64,000 nt of DNA, taken from positions 2,916,501-2,980,500 of the forward strand of contig NZ_CP107970.1 of NCBI RefSeq assembly GCF_036090055.1. The letters are read 5' to 3'. The notes under the pieces were generated by a model that was given only the letters and a program-made list of their open reading frames with translations, searched no databases and was not told where the DNA came from. Shown in pieces: positions 15,858 through 23,706 of the stretch. The stretch's first letter is position 1, and each line of letters starts with the position of its first letter. Origin of the DNA: Nocardioides sp. NBC_00368. GTDB taxonomy: Bacteria > Actinomycetota > Actinomycetes > Propionibacteriales > Nocardioidaceae. The position numbers and the translations under genes were made by a program.

Positions 15858-16721
15858 TCAGGCGATCGCGGGATCCGAGGTCGCTACGGTTTGTCGTTCC
15901 TCTTCGATCTCGTCCTCGATCTGGAGCAGCCGACCCAGGGACTCTGCCCAGAGGGCGAAGATGCCGGACGCCAGCCAGCCGTAGGTGACGAAGGGCCAGT
16001 GGAACGGAGCGGCGAAGATCTCTTCGGTGATCCAGAGGCTGTGGCCCCACTCGTTCATCGCGACCTGCATCATCTCGGTGACGGAGGCGGAGATGAGGAG
16101 GAAGAAGGACCAGGGGAAGCCCTTGTCAGGCGAGTAGACCTTCGGCAGGCGGGTACGCCCGTAGAGGTAGGTGCCCACCGTCATCGTGATGCCGAGCGGG
16201 AAGGCCCAGAAGAACATGACGATGTGGCTGGGGGTGAGGGCGGTGTCGCGAACAGCGGTCTGGTGCCAGACACCGTCCTGGTTCGGGAAGAAGCTCGCCA
16301 TGAAGTAGAGCGTCAGCGAGGTGGCGCCGATCAGGCCCCAGAAGACCGCGATGCGACGTACTTCCTCGGCCTTGCTGATCGGCCGGGCCTCTGCCTTGGC
16401 GGCGAGGTTCTGGCCCGACTTGATCAGCCATCCCCACCAGACGAGCGTCACGATCGTGACGACGACCAGCTCGCCGAGGAACAGGTTGAACCAGTACGTC
16501 CGGAAGCCATCGCTGGCCGCATCCAGGCCGTACTCCTTGTACCAGGCGAACTTCTGCTGGTAGATCCGCAGCCCGATGAACGATCCGGCGAGCAGGAAGC
16601 TCCCGATGAACATCCAGCGCCAGCCGCCGTTCCAGTCGATCGGGCCGCGGCCCTTGGGGAACTCGCCGGACGAGTCCCCGCGAGTGTCCTCCCGGGATTC
16701 CGGGGTGATGGTTGTGGACAT
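15858..16721 (-). CDS. pmoC: Copper membrane monooxygenase subunit C (PmoC/AmoC family)
   Basis: A 287-residue membrane subunit with about six helices. The segment NQDGVWH...TPSH supplies D149, H153 and H166 in the Asp-x3-His-x12-His spacing of the PmoC copper site, now favoured as catalytically essential. VAMNEWGHSLW near residue 230 is the other family hallmark and holds the asparagine assigned to the neighbouring CuD site. The ATG is preceded by AAGGA. It is first of pmoCAB and starts 36 bases after the alcohol dehydrogenase stop, so all appear to be on one transcript. Confidence 0.96.
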   Translation of the reverse strand: MSTTITPESREDTRGDSSGEFPKGRGPIDWNGGWRWMFIGSFLLAGSFIGLRIYQQKFAWYKEYGLDAASDGFRTYWFNLFLGELVVVTIVTLVWWGWLIKSGQNLAAKAEARPISKAEEVRRIAVFWGLIGATSLTLYFMASFFPNQDGVWHQTAVRDTALTPSHIVMFFWAFPLGITMTVGTYLYGRTRLPKVYSPDKGFPWSFFLLISASVTEMMQVAMNEWGHSLWITEEIFAAPFHWPFVTYGWLASGIFALWAESLGRLLQIEDEIEEERQTVATSDPAIA

Positions 16722-16757
16722 GGTTTTTCCTTCCGTTTGTCGTGCGGAGGTCCGGGG

Positions 16758-17795
16758 TCAGGGGATGAGGACGGCCCGACCGCGCACCCGTCCGTGGTGC
16801 AGGTCGTCGAGCGCGACGTTGGCGTCGTCGAGGGGGTAGATCTGGGAGTGGAGGGTGACCTTCTTGGCCGCGGCCAGCTCCATCAGCTCGGAGAGCTCGG
16901 TGTAGTTGCCGACGAGGCTGCCGACGACGCTGATCTCGCTGAAGATGACCTGCAGGGCCGGCACGTTGACGTTGCCGCCGTATCCGACGACGTAGTAGGT
17001 CCCGCCCTGGCGCAGCATGTTCGGGCCCTGGTCGGTGGTGCCGTGCTCGGCGACGAAGTCGATGACGGCCTCGACCCCGTCTCCTCCGGCGAGGTCCTTG
17101 ACCGCCTCGACGACGTCGCCCTCGCCTGCATCGACGGTGATGTCCGCACCGATCTGCTTCGCGAGCTCGAGGGCGTCGGGGTTTGTGTCGACGACCACGA
17201 TCTCGGTGGGGCTGAGCGCCTTGAGCGACTGGATCGCGATGTGGCCCAGGCCGCCGGCTCCGATCACCACCGTCTTGGTGCCGGCCTGGAGCCGGGGTAC
17301 GGCCTTCTTGACGGCCCGGTACGCGGTGATGCCGGCATCCGCGAGCGGCGCGACGTCGACCGGCTGGAGGCTCGGATCGAGCTTGATGCAGGCGCGCTCG
17401 TTCGTGAGCATGTACTCGGCGTACCCGCCGTCCATCGCGAGCCCCGGGAATCCGGCCGTCTCGCAGTACATGTCCTCTCCGCGGCGGCACCCCGCGCAGA
17501 CGCCACAGGTGATGTGCGGGTGGAGGATCACCGTGTCGCCGGGCGCCACCGTGGTGACCGCCGAGCCGACCTCGTCGACCCAGCCCGCGTTCTCGTGGCC
17601 GAGGATGAACGGCAGGAGCGTGCCCTCGGTGTCGAGCGTGTCCTTCCAGACCTTCTCGATCACATGGAGGTCCGTTCGGCACACGCCCGCGGCGCCCACC
17701 TTGATCACCACGTCGTGCGGCCCGGTGATCCGGGGCTTGGGCACGTCCTCGAGGACCAGCTTCGAGTCATAGGTGTAGAGCCGGGCGGCCTTCAT
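16758..17795 (-). CDS. Zinc-dependent alcohol dehydrogenase
   Basis: A 345-residue medium-chain dehydrogenase. Catalytic zinc ligands C39 (GVCRTDLH) and H67/E68 (GHENAGWV) are present, structural zinc cysteines lie at 97, 100, 103 and 111, and the Rossmann motif VIGAGGLGHIAIQ follows. It should oxidise alcohols to aldehydes or ketones with NAD(P)+. The ATG overlaps the DUF59 stop (ATGA) and has GGAG upstream. Placed directly before pmoC, it is the natural second step after hydroxylation, for example of 1- or 2-alkanols. Propane-monooxygenase clusters of Gordonia and Rhodococcus carry a comparable gene. Confidence 0.93.
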   Translation of the reverse strand: MKAARLYTYDSKLVLEDVPKPRITGPHDVVIKVGAAGVCRTDLHVIEKVWKDTLDTEGTLLPFILGHENAGWVDEVGSAVTTVAPGDTVILHPHITCGVCAGCRRGEDMYCETAGFPGLAMDGGYAEYMLTNERACIKLDPSLQPVDVAPLADAGITAYRAVKKAVPRLQAGTKTVVIGAGGLGHIAIQSLKALSPTEIVVVDTNPDALELAKQIGADITVDAGEGDVVEAVKDLAGGDGVEAVIDFVAEHGTTDQGPNMLRQGGTYYVVGYGGNVNVPALQVIFSEISVVGSLVGNYTELSELMELAAAKKVTLHSQIYPLDDANVALDDLHHGRVRGRAVLIP

Positions 17796-18499
17796 GCCAC
17801 TTCTCCTTCGGTGACGACGGTGAGTTCTGAGGGGTAGCGCTCCGCGAGCAGCGCCTTGCAGAGATGACCGTTGCCCTCGAAGGACACGGCCATCACCCGA
17901 GCAGACCGCCGGTGGGCCCGGACCTGCTCCGGGCCCACCGGACGGCCATCGGCGGCGATGAGGAAGGGGTCGTCGTGGCGGCAACCGACCCCGAGCTCCT
18001 CTCGCGTGGTCAGGTACTTCCCGAGACCGGGAAGCTCGAGGCGGGCGACGTCTCCCAGCACGAGGTCGACCAGACTCTCGGCGTCGACACCGATCTCCTC
18101 CAGCTGGCGACAGACCTGCTCCTGGCGGATCAGCAGGGTCTTGCGCCGGAAGTGGTCGCGCAGGTCCTCGAGGTCGCCCTCCGCCTCGCTGGGGAACGCG
18201 GTCATGAACCCGCCCCTGCTCTGCACGCCGGACTGGATCCGCTCCGACTCGAAGTGGTCCTCGACGGAGACGGTGACCGCACCCTTTCCGACGACGCGCT
18301 CCGCCGCCTGACGTACGTCGTCCACCATCAGCCAGGTGAAGTTCGGCGCACAGAAGTACGTCGGCAGCTGCATGACGATGCGCACCCGACCGCCTTCCTC
18401 GGTGACGGAGCGGATGAACCCCATGTCAGTCACCGAGCGGTCGACCTCGGGGTCGTGCACCTCATCCAGCGCCGCGAGGACGTCGGACGCGGTCGACAT
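17792..18499 (-). CDS. DUF59/MIP18-type iron-sulfur assembly protein
   Basis: A 235-residue protein. The N-terminal ~100 residues are a DUF59 domain (VLAALDEVHDPEVDRSVTDMGFIRSV... VMQLPTYFCAPNFTWLMVDDVRQA), the PaaD/SufT-like fold linked to Fe-S or metal-centre assembly. The C-terminal half (HFRRKTLLIRQEQVCRQLEEIG..., GVGCRHDDPFLIAADGRPVGPEQ) is typical of the longer version found beside soluble di-iron propane monooxygenases. TGATG couples it to the amidohydrolase gene upstream and ATGA to the alcohol dehydrogenase downstream. Its presence beside a copper enzyme is unexpected. Confidence 0.88.
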   Translation of the reverse strand: MSTASDVLAALDEVHDPEVDRSVTDMGFIRSVTEEGGRVRIVMQLPTYFCAPNFTWLMVDDVRQAAERVVGKGAVTVSVEDHFESERIQSGVQSRGGFMTAFPSEAEGDLEDLRDHFRRKTLLIRQEQVCRQLEEIGVDAESLVDLVLGDVARLELPGLGKYLTTREELGVGCRHDDPFLIAADGRPVGPEQVRAHRRSARVMAVSFEGNGHLCKALLAERYPSELTVVTEGEVA

Positions 18500-19512
18500 C
18501 AGGCCACGACCTCGGCGAGGACGTCCACCTCTGCGACTCCGACGACGTCCTCCGGGACCTCGATGTCGTACAGGCGCGCGGCGTTGAGGCCGAGGACCTT
18601 GGCCTTCTGGACGTCGGTGATGGCGTCGTACTCGCTGCCCTCGGAGAACTGGAAGTCGAGGAACTTCTCGACCAGCCAGCGCGGGGTCCAGATCGCGTAG
18701 TCGCTGCCGAAGCAGATCTTGTCCTCGCCGAGCCAGTAGAGGAGCTCGCCCATGATCTGCTCGAAGTAGCGGGGCTTGGCATGGACGAACGGCATCGCGA
18801 CCGCCATGCCGGCGTAGACGTTGTGCTCCTGGGTGCCGATCCAGCAGAAGTCCTCGAGCCTGGGCAGGCCGATGTGCTCGACGATGAAGTTGAGGTCCTG
18901 GAAATCGGTGGCCACGTGGTCGACGTCGTGGACATCGAAGGCATCCCGGTCGAGCGGCCAGACCGTGGGGCCCTTGTGGATGTGGATGTTCTTGATGCCG
19001 AGCTCCTGGGACTTCTCCAGGTAGCGGTAGGCCATCGGATCGGTGAGCGAGTAGCCACGGGAGTCGCCCTGCCACTCCGCGGTGTAGAGCTTGACGCCCT
19101 GGATCTTCCGCTCGGAAGCCTCCTTCTCGAGCAGCTCGAGACCTTCCTCACCGAAGCGTGGGTCCCACGAGGTGTTGAGGATGAACCTGCCCGGGTTCTC
19201 CTCGACCAGCTCGAGCGCCTCCTTCTCGCGGCGGAAGCCGGTCCTATAGAACGCGCCGAGGACCGTCGGGTTGAAGATCGCGACGTCGACGCCGCCGTTG
19301 TCGAGGACGTCCTTGACGACGTCCTCCTTCTCGATCTTCGCGAAGCGCTCCTTCGACCACTTCTCCTCCTCGGGGGAGAGCCCGTTGTGGTAGTCGAAGA
19401 AGCACTGGGTCCAGCCCTTGCCGTAGTCGTTCAGGCAGTTCTCGTCCGAGCCGTCCCAGATGTGGATGTGGCCGTCGACGATGAAGTAGTTCTTGCCGTC
19501 CCTGGTGATCAT
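18499..19512 (-). CDS. Amidohydrolase-fold protein, first gene of the monooxygenase operon
   Basis: A 337-residue TIM-barrel amidohydrolase-2 protein. It has the metal motif FIVDGHIHIWDG near the N-terminus, NIHIHKGP and FIVEHIG mid-chain, and CFGSDYAIWTP near the C-terminus, supplying the His, His and Asp ligands of the family. A very similar protein is a regular companion of di-iron propane monooxygenases (prm/mim clusters), where its exact role is unsettled. The ATG has AGGAGG six bases upstream. The nearest upstream gene is divergent, so the operon promoter should lie between 19513 and 19901. Confidence 0.9.
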   Translation of the reverse strand: MITRDGKNYFIVDGHIHIWDGSDENCLNDYGKGWTQCFFDYHNGLSPEEEKWSKERFAKIEKEDVVKDVLDNGGVDVAIFNPTVLGAFYRTGFRREKEALELVEENPGRFILNTSWDPRFGEEGLELLEKEASERKIQGVKLYTAEWQGDSRGYSLTDPMAYRYLEKSQELGIKNIHIHKGPTVWPLDRDAFDVHDVDHVATDFQDLNFIVEHIGLPRLEDFCWIGTQEHNVYAGMAVAMPFVHAKPRYFEQIMGELLYWLGEDKICFGSDYAIWTPRWLVEKFLDFQFSEGSEYDAITDVQKAKVLGLNAARLYDIEVPEDVVGVAEVDVLAEVVA

Positions 19513-19901
19513 GCGTGTCCTCCTGATGCGAGTTCGGCGTGATGGCGATGCCGACCGTGTCGGCAGCGGTCTGCCGACTCGGGATCGCTTCAGTGAAGGG
19601 CCCGTCCGCACCTGTGTCGAGCGTCACATCAGCATCGATGGCCGCTGTTCCACACCCGTCGGAAACCCGGTGGAATACCGGCCATGAGCAGGGCCGGCGC
19701 GGTTTCCTGGCCGCGATGCGGACGCCGACTCCGCAGGTATCAGCCGTTGGATGGGCGAAATACTCGACGCTTTCCGCAGGGGGTGATGGCGGCTCGGGAT
19801 TCCGACGCCGAACGCTGTCCAGGCGGTGTGACGGGAGTCACCATTCCGAGACAACGGGCGGCACGAGCCGCACGTTCACCGGAAGAAATCGAGGTCGCAC
19901 G
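19513..19901. promoter_or_regulatory. Upstream region of the monooxygenase operon
   Basis: These 389 bases hold no convincing gene. They separate the operon from a divergent small membrane-protein gene. Visible elements are an inverted repeat (TTCCAC at 19648-19653 and GTGGAA at 19670-19675) and the block at 19826-19853 that recurs in the regulator promoter. No clear -35/-10 pair and no sigma-54 type GG/GC motif could be assigned by eye. Confidence 0.6.
19826..19853. promoter_or_regulatory. Second copy of the shared regulatory element
   Basis: The block begins GTGTGACGGG and ends CCATTCCGAGACA. Nine of its first ten bases match the element at 9092-9116, and both end in CATT...GAGACA, with a three-base length difference inside. 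It contains the palindrome GTGAC-GGGA-GTCAC at 19828-19841. It lies 314 bases upstream of the amidohydrolase start, an activator-like distance, and 49 bases before the divergent gene. Confidence 0.55.
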
Positions 19902-20192
19902 ATGACGTTTGAGACCTTGCTGGTCATGGCGGTCGGTATCGCGGCGCTGACCGGTCTGCGGATCGTTCTGGCCCTCATCGGAAAGGGGCATGCCGCCGAC
20001 CACTCCGCGGTTCCGCGCCCCCGGGAGGGCACAGCGGCCGGCTCGAGGTGCCGCGCGGTACGCGGGACGGGACGCAACCGGAACCTGCTCTACTTCGTGC
20101 CGAGAACGGAACCACAGCTGCCGGACGTGCAGACCCGGCAGGCGGCCGAGCCAAGGGCCGCGACCTCTACAGCGTCCGGCGGGCGCCGTTGA
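19902..20192 (+). CDS. Small membrane protein, unknown function
   Basis: A 96-residue protein with one N-terminal helix (LLVMAVGIAALTGLRIVLALI) and a polar, arginine-rich tail. GAGG lies nine bases before the ATG. Its last 26 bases overlap the end of the minus-strand YezG-like gene. It diverges from the monooxygenase operon and could share its control region. No family is recognised. Confidence 0.5.
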   Translation: MTFETLLVMAVGIAALTGLRIVLALIGKGHAADHSAVPRPREGTAAGSRCRAVRGTGRNRNLLYFVPRTEPQLPDVQTRQAAEPRAATSTASGGRR

Positions 20193-20625
20193 CCTTCTGC
20201 CGGAGCCAGGCGGGCACGCGCTCCTCGTCACGCGGGAACGTCTCGAGGTCGAGCGCGTACAGCCCCGGGTGGGCCGGCCAGCGCCAGACCGGCTCGTCGT
20301 CGTAGTTGAAGACGACCTTGGTCGAGTTCTTCTCCCCCTCGCCCTCCCCGCTGGCGATGGTCCAGCGGGCGGAGAACCAGGCGCCCCGGCCCGGCTCGTA
20401 CATCACCCGCCGCAGCTCGTCGGTCAGCGCGAGGATGGTCTCAGGCGGCCGGGCGTAGGCGAAGCTGCCGTCCGGTCGGTGCACGTCGATGCGTCCGGTG
20501 AAGAACATGGACAGGTTGCGATGGTTGAAGACCAACGTGGACCAGTCGCCCTCGACCTCGTCGGCGAGGTGGAGGGCGATCTCATCGATGAGCTGTTCCT
20601 GTCTGACCACAGGAGGAACGGTCAT
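20167..20625 (-). CDS. YezG/DUF600-like immunity-type protein (tentative)
   Basis: A 152-residue acidic protein: LIDEIALHLADEVEGDWSTLVFNHRNLSMFFTGRI, then SFAYARPPETILALTDELRRVMYE, KVVFNYDDEPVW, and a C-terminal YALDLETFPRDEERVPAWLRQK. The strand order and the W-F-D-PEW-like elements recall the YezG family of antitoxin/immunity proteins. No toxin gene is adjacent, so this may be an orphan immunity or stress gene. The ATG follows a modest AGGTTGG. Confidence 0.5.
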   Translation of the reverse strand: MTVPPVVRQEQLIDEIALHLADEVEGDWSTLVFNHRNLSMFFTGRIDVHRPDGSFAYARPPETILALTDELRRVMYEPGRGAWFSARWTIASGEGEGEKNSTKVVFNYDDEPVWRWPAHPGLYALDLETFPRDEERVPAWLRQKVNGARRTL

Positions 20626-20751
20626 GACCGCCAACCTACTACCGCTGTCGACCTCAATCCGGGACCATCGTCCCGGGGTCCGGCACACTGAGGTTTTTCC
20701 CACCCGCGGAGCACGGACATATCGAGCAGCGTCCGCGGGTACCACCTCAGC

Positions 20752-21114
20752 ATGCAGCCGACGTCCACCTCCGATGCGCCGACCGGGCCCGCGGTCGCCC
20801 AGGGCGTGTTCAACATCGTCGGAGGCCTGTGGCCGCTGCTGAGCCTGCGCAGCTTCGAGTGGGTGTTCGGGCCGAAACGGGAGCGCTGGCTCGAGTACAC
20901 CGTGGCCGGTCTGCTCTGCGTCAACGGCGCCACGCAGATCGCCGCCGCCCGAGCCGGGGAGCCCCTCGCCGCCCGCCGGATCGGACAGGGCACCGCGCTC
21001 ACCCTGCTCGCGATCGACCTCGTGTACGTCCCGAAGGGGCGGATCCGCTGGACCTACCTGATCGACGCCGCGATGGAGGCCGGCTGGCTGGCGGCCTGGC
21101 GAGGAGCCCGCTGA
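20752..21114 (+). CDS. Small membrane protein
   Basis: A 120-residue protein with about three helices (AQGVFNIVGGLWPLLSL, YTVAGLLCVNGATQIAAA, GTALTLLAIDLVYV) and a conserved-looking SFEWVFGPKRERWLEYTV segment. It is coupled to the next gene through TGATG. No function is known; the pair may form a small membrane complex. Confidence 0.65.
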   Translation: MQPTSTSDAPTGPAVAQGVFNIVGGLWPLLSLRSFEWVFGPKRERWLEYTVAGLLCVNGATQIAAARAGEPLAARRIGQGTALTLLAIDLVYVPKGRIRWTYLIDAAMEAGWLAAWRGAR

Positions 21115-21566
21115 TGGTGACGAACGGAGTCGTCCTCGTCTGGCTCTTCACGATGGCCGCCGGAGCCTTCATGTTCGGCACCGCGAGCCGCTTCGGCGCT
21201 CCGCCCGCAGCCATCCGCAACTCGCGACTGCCGATCCCGGCGCTGCTCTCCCACCCCACCCTGACGGGAGGCGCCTTCGCGGCCTGGCTGGGTTTCATCA
21301 TCACCGAGGAGCGCGCCTGGGCCTGGGTCGCCGTCGGCATGCTCGCCGCCGGTATCTGCCTCGGCGCCCTTCTGTTCGTACGCACCATGAAGCCCGAGCA
21401 CGTCGTCCTGGCCGAGGAGACCGACGAGGTCGTCGGCGATCCCGTCCGCGTGCCGTACGACGTCGCCGAGCACGAGATCCCGCGCCCGGTGATCTACGGC
21501 CACGGGATCTTCGCCGCCGTCACCTTCACTCTCGTCCTGCTGGTCGCGCTCGGCGTCGTCAGCTGA
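21114..21566 (+). CDS. Membrane protein coupled to the preceding gene
   Basis: A 150-residue protein with four helices (LVWLFTMAAGAFMFG, GGAFAAWLGFII, WVAVGMLAAGICLGALLFV, GIFAAVTFTLVLLVALGVV) and a cytoplasmic-looking acidic stretch between the third and fourth. The start is set by the TGATG overlap with the preceding stop. It has no recognised family and converges on the SDR gene with a 17-base gap. Confidence 0.7.
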   Translation: MVTNGVVLVWLFTMAAGAFMFGTASRFGAPPAAIRNSRLPIPALLSHPTLTGGAFAAWLGFIITEERAWAWVAVGMLAAGICLGALLFVRTMKPEHVVLAEETDEVVGDPVRVPYDVAEHEIPRPVIYGHGIFAAVTFTLVLLVALGVVS

Positions 21567-21583
21567 CGTTCGTCCACGACTCT

Positions 21584-22342
21584 CTAGAGGTTGAACCCGC
21601 CGGAGGCCTCGATGTCCTGGCCCGTGACCCAGCGAGCGCCGTCGGACAGGAGGAACGCGATCACCCCGGCGATGTCCTCGCCCTCGCCGATCCGGCCCAG
21701 GGCCGTCTGGGCCGCGAGCGGGGCGATGAGCTCCGGGTGCTTGGCGAACCCGTCGTCGCCCAGTCGGGTCCGTGTGGGTCCCGGCGCGACCGAGTTGACC
21801 CGGATCCCCCGCGGGCTGAGCTCCTTGGCCAGGTAACGGGTCCACACCACGACGGCTCCCTTCAGCGCGCCGTAGGCCGAGTATCCGGGGGTGAGACCGG
21901 TCAGCCCGGCGGCGTTGCTGGAGGTGTTCACGATGGCGCCGCCGTCAGCCAGGAGGGGCAGCAACTGCTGCGTGAGAAAGTAGGGCCCCTTGAGCAGCGC
22001 GTCGGAGAGCTCGTCGAACGTCCCGACGTCCATCTGATCGAAGGGCAGGGCACGCGAGAGTCCGGCGTTGTTGACGAGGCTGGTGAGACGGTCGCTCTGC
22101 CAGACGTCTTTCAGACAGCGTCGTACGTCCTCCACGAAACCGTCGAAGGTCTCGACGCTCCCGACATCGAGCGCGAGCGCCGCCGCGGTCCCACCCGACC
22201 TCGTGATCTGCTCGACGGTCGCCTCGGCCCCGTCGGGGTTGTTGCGGTAGGTCACGATCACGCCGGTCCCCTGACGTGAGAGCTGGAGCGCCGTGCTCTG
22301 GCCGATGCCTGAGCTACCACCGGTGATGAGAGAGATGTTCAT
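21584..22342 (-). CDS. Short-chain dehydrogenase/reductase
   Basis: A 252-residue classical SDR with the nucleotide motif TGGSSGIG (8-15), LVNNAGLS, the catalytic serine in NTSSNAAG, YGALK with the catalytic Tyr and Lys, and a C-terminal GQDIEASGGFNL. The layout is that of 3-oxoacyl-ACP or sugar/alcohol reductases using NAD(P)H. The MFS exporter diverges from it. The substrate is not evident. Confidence 0.88.
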   Translation of the reverse strand: MNISLITGGSSGIGQSTALQLSRQGTGVIVTYRNNPDGAEATVEQITRSGGTAAALALDVGSVETFDGFVEDVRRCLKDVWQSDRLTSLVNNAGLSRALPFDQMDVGTFDELSDALLKGPYFLTQQLLPLLADGGAIVNTSSNAAGLTGLTPGYSAYGALKGAVVVWTRYLAKELSPRGIRVNSVAPGPTRTRLGDDGFAKHPELIAPLAAQTALGRIGEGEDIAGVIAFLLSDGARWVTGQDIEASGGFNL

Positions 22343-22524
22343 GCCTTCGAGCCTGGGGCATGGCGACCCGATGCCCTAGACCGTTCCTGGTGATCTCTTG
22401 CCTGATCCTGCTCGGTTGGCTCCTTGTGCGCAACAGGGACACGTCCTCTCGCCACCGGCCATCCGGTCAAGCACGGGCGACGGATGATCAAGGCGGTCGG
22501 TCGGATCGCGGCGACGATCGAAGG

Positions 22525-23706
22525 GTGACAACAACTTCGCCGGCTTCGACCGCCACCTCGACCACCCCACCGACCACGACCTCCGGCCGCGCCGCGCCGG
22601 TGGTCGCGCTCGCCGCCGGAATCGCGCTCCTGGTCTCGAGCGAATTCCTACCGGCGGGCGTACTGCCCACCATGGCGCGTGACCTCGGGATCAGCGAGGG
22701 GACCGCCGGGCTCGCGGTGGCGGCGACGGCGATCGCCGGGGCGGCCACCGCGCCCAGCATCGCCATGGTCTTCCCGCGGATGGACCGGCGTACGCTGCTG
22801 GTCGGCCTGCTCGTCGCCGCCGCGGTCGCCAACCTGGCGGTCGCGGTGGCACCGGGCTTCGTCGTCCTGCTGCTCGGCAGACTGGTGCTCGGCGCGGCGA
22901 TCGCCGGCTACTGGTCCTTCGCCTTCGCCGTCGGGACGTACGCCTCACCCGGCCGTGACCACGTCATCTCGACCTCGATCGCGCTGGGTGTCACGGTAGC
23001 CACGATCGTCGGCCTGCCGCTGGGCTCGCTGCTCGCCGACGGACCCGGCTGGCGCTGGGGGTTCGCGGCGGCCACGGTGCTGAGCCTGGTCTCCGCCGCG
23101 GCGCTGGCGCGGGCGCTGCCGCCGGTCCCCGCCCACCCGGGGGCGGGGCTGACCATGATGCGTCAGGCCCTCCGCAACCCGCTCCTGGTGGCCGGCGTGG
23201 TGGTGCTGGTCGTGGTGGTGCTCGGGAACTTCCTCGCGTACCCGTTCATCCGGATCGCCATCGCCGAGACCTCTCCGGGCGCAGGCATGTGGATGCTGGC
23301 GCTGTGGGGCGTCGGCGGGCTCTTCGGCAACCTGGCGGCCGGCCGGTTCTCCCACCGCCTGCGCGCGGTCGTGACCGTCGCGCCGCTCCTTCTCGCCGGC
23401 GGGCTGTTGCTGACCGTCCTCGCCGAGAGCACACCGGTGATGGCGTTGGCGATGCTCGTGTGGGGATTCGGGTTCAACATGGTGCCGGTCGGCACGCAGC
23501 TGTGGGTGACGCGCGTCGAGCCGGAGCGCACCGAGTCGGCGCTGGCGCTCCAGGTCACCGCGTTCCAGGTGGCGATCACCCTCGGGGCGGCCCTAGGAGG
23601 CGCGGTCCTGGACGAGTACGGCGTCGGGCGCGTGCTCCTCATCGGCGCGATCGGCGCGGCCGTCGCCGCGGCGGGCTTCGCCGCGCTCCGCGTGCCGCGC
23701 TCCTGA
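22525..23706 (+). CDS. MFS exporter, DHA1 type
   Basis: A 393-residue, twelve-helix major facilitator with the DHA1/AraJ-like start GIALLVSSEFLPAGVLPTMARDLGISEGTAGLAVAATAIAGA and the motif-A segment FPRMDRRTLL. Such proteins expel drugs or sugars by proton antiport. The start is uncertain: the GTG has no well-spaced ribosome site, but frames further upstream are not membrane-like. Its last 114 bases overlap, tail to tail, the end of the AraC-type gene. Confidence 0.8.
   Translation: MTTTSPASTATSTTPPTTTSGRAAPVVALAAGIALLVSSEFLPAGVLPTMARDLGISEGTAGLAVAATAIAGAATAPSIAMVFPRMDRRTLLVGLLVAAAVANLAVAVAPGFVVLLLGRLVLGAAIAGYWSFAFAVGTYASPGRDHVISTSIALGVTVATIVGLPLGSLLADGPGWRWGFAAATVLSLVSAAALARALPPVPAHPGAGLTMMRQALRNPLLVAGVVVLVVVVLGNFLAYPFIRIAIAETSPGAGMWMLALWGVGGLFGNLAAGRFSHRLRAVVTVAPLLLAGGLLLTVLAESTPVMALAMLVWGFGFNMVPVGTQLWVTRVEPERTESALALQVTAFQVAITLGAALGGAVLDEYGVGRVLLIGAIGAAVAAAGFAALRVPRS

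Noticed and set aside
13585..15984. A 799-codon plus-strand frame opposite pmoB and pmoA
   Set aside because: It is antisense to genes with conserved copper ligands; the long frame is a GC-bias artefact.
15820..16050. N-terminal extension of pmoA
   Set aside because: It would overlap pmoC by ~190 bases and has no ribosome site, whereas AAGGAG precedes the ATG at 15819.
13801..16721. Ammonia monooxygenase (amoCAB) of a nitrifier
   Set aside because: The gene order and family are shared, but there is no hao or cytochrome gene, the neighbours are alkane-type, and known actinobacterial members oxidise hydrocarbons.
19513..19901. Sigma-54 type -24/-12 promoter
   Set aside because: A search by eye for GG and GC at the right spacing gave nothing convincing, and the activator lacks GAFTGA.
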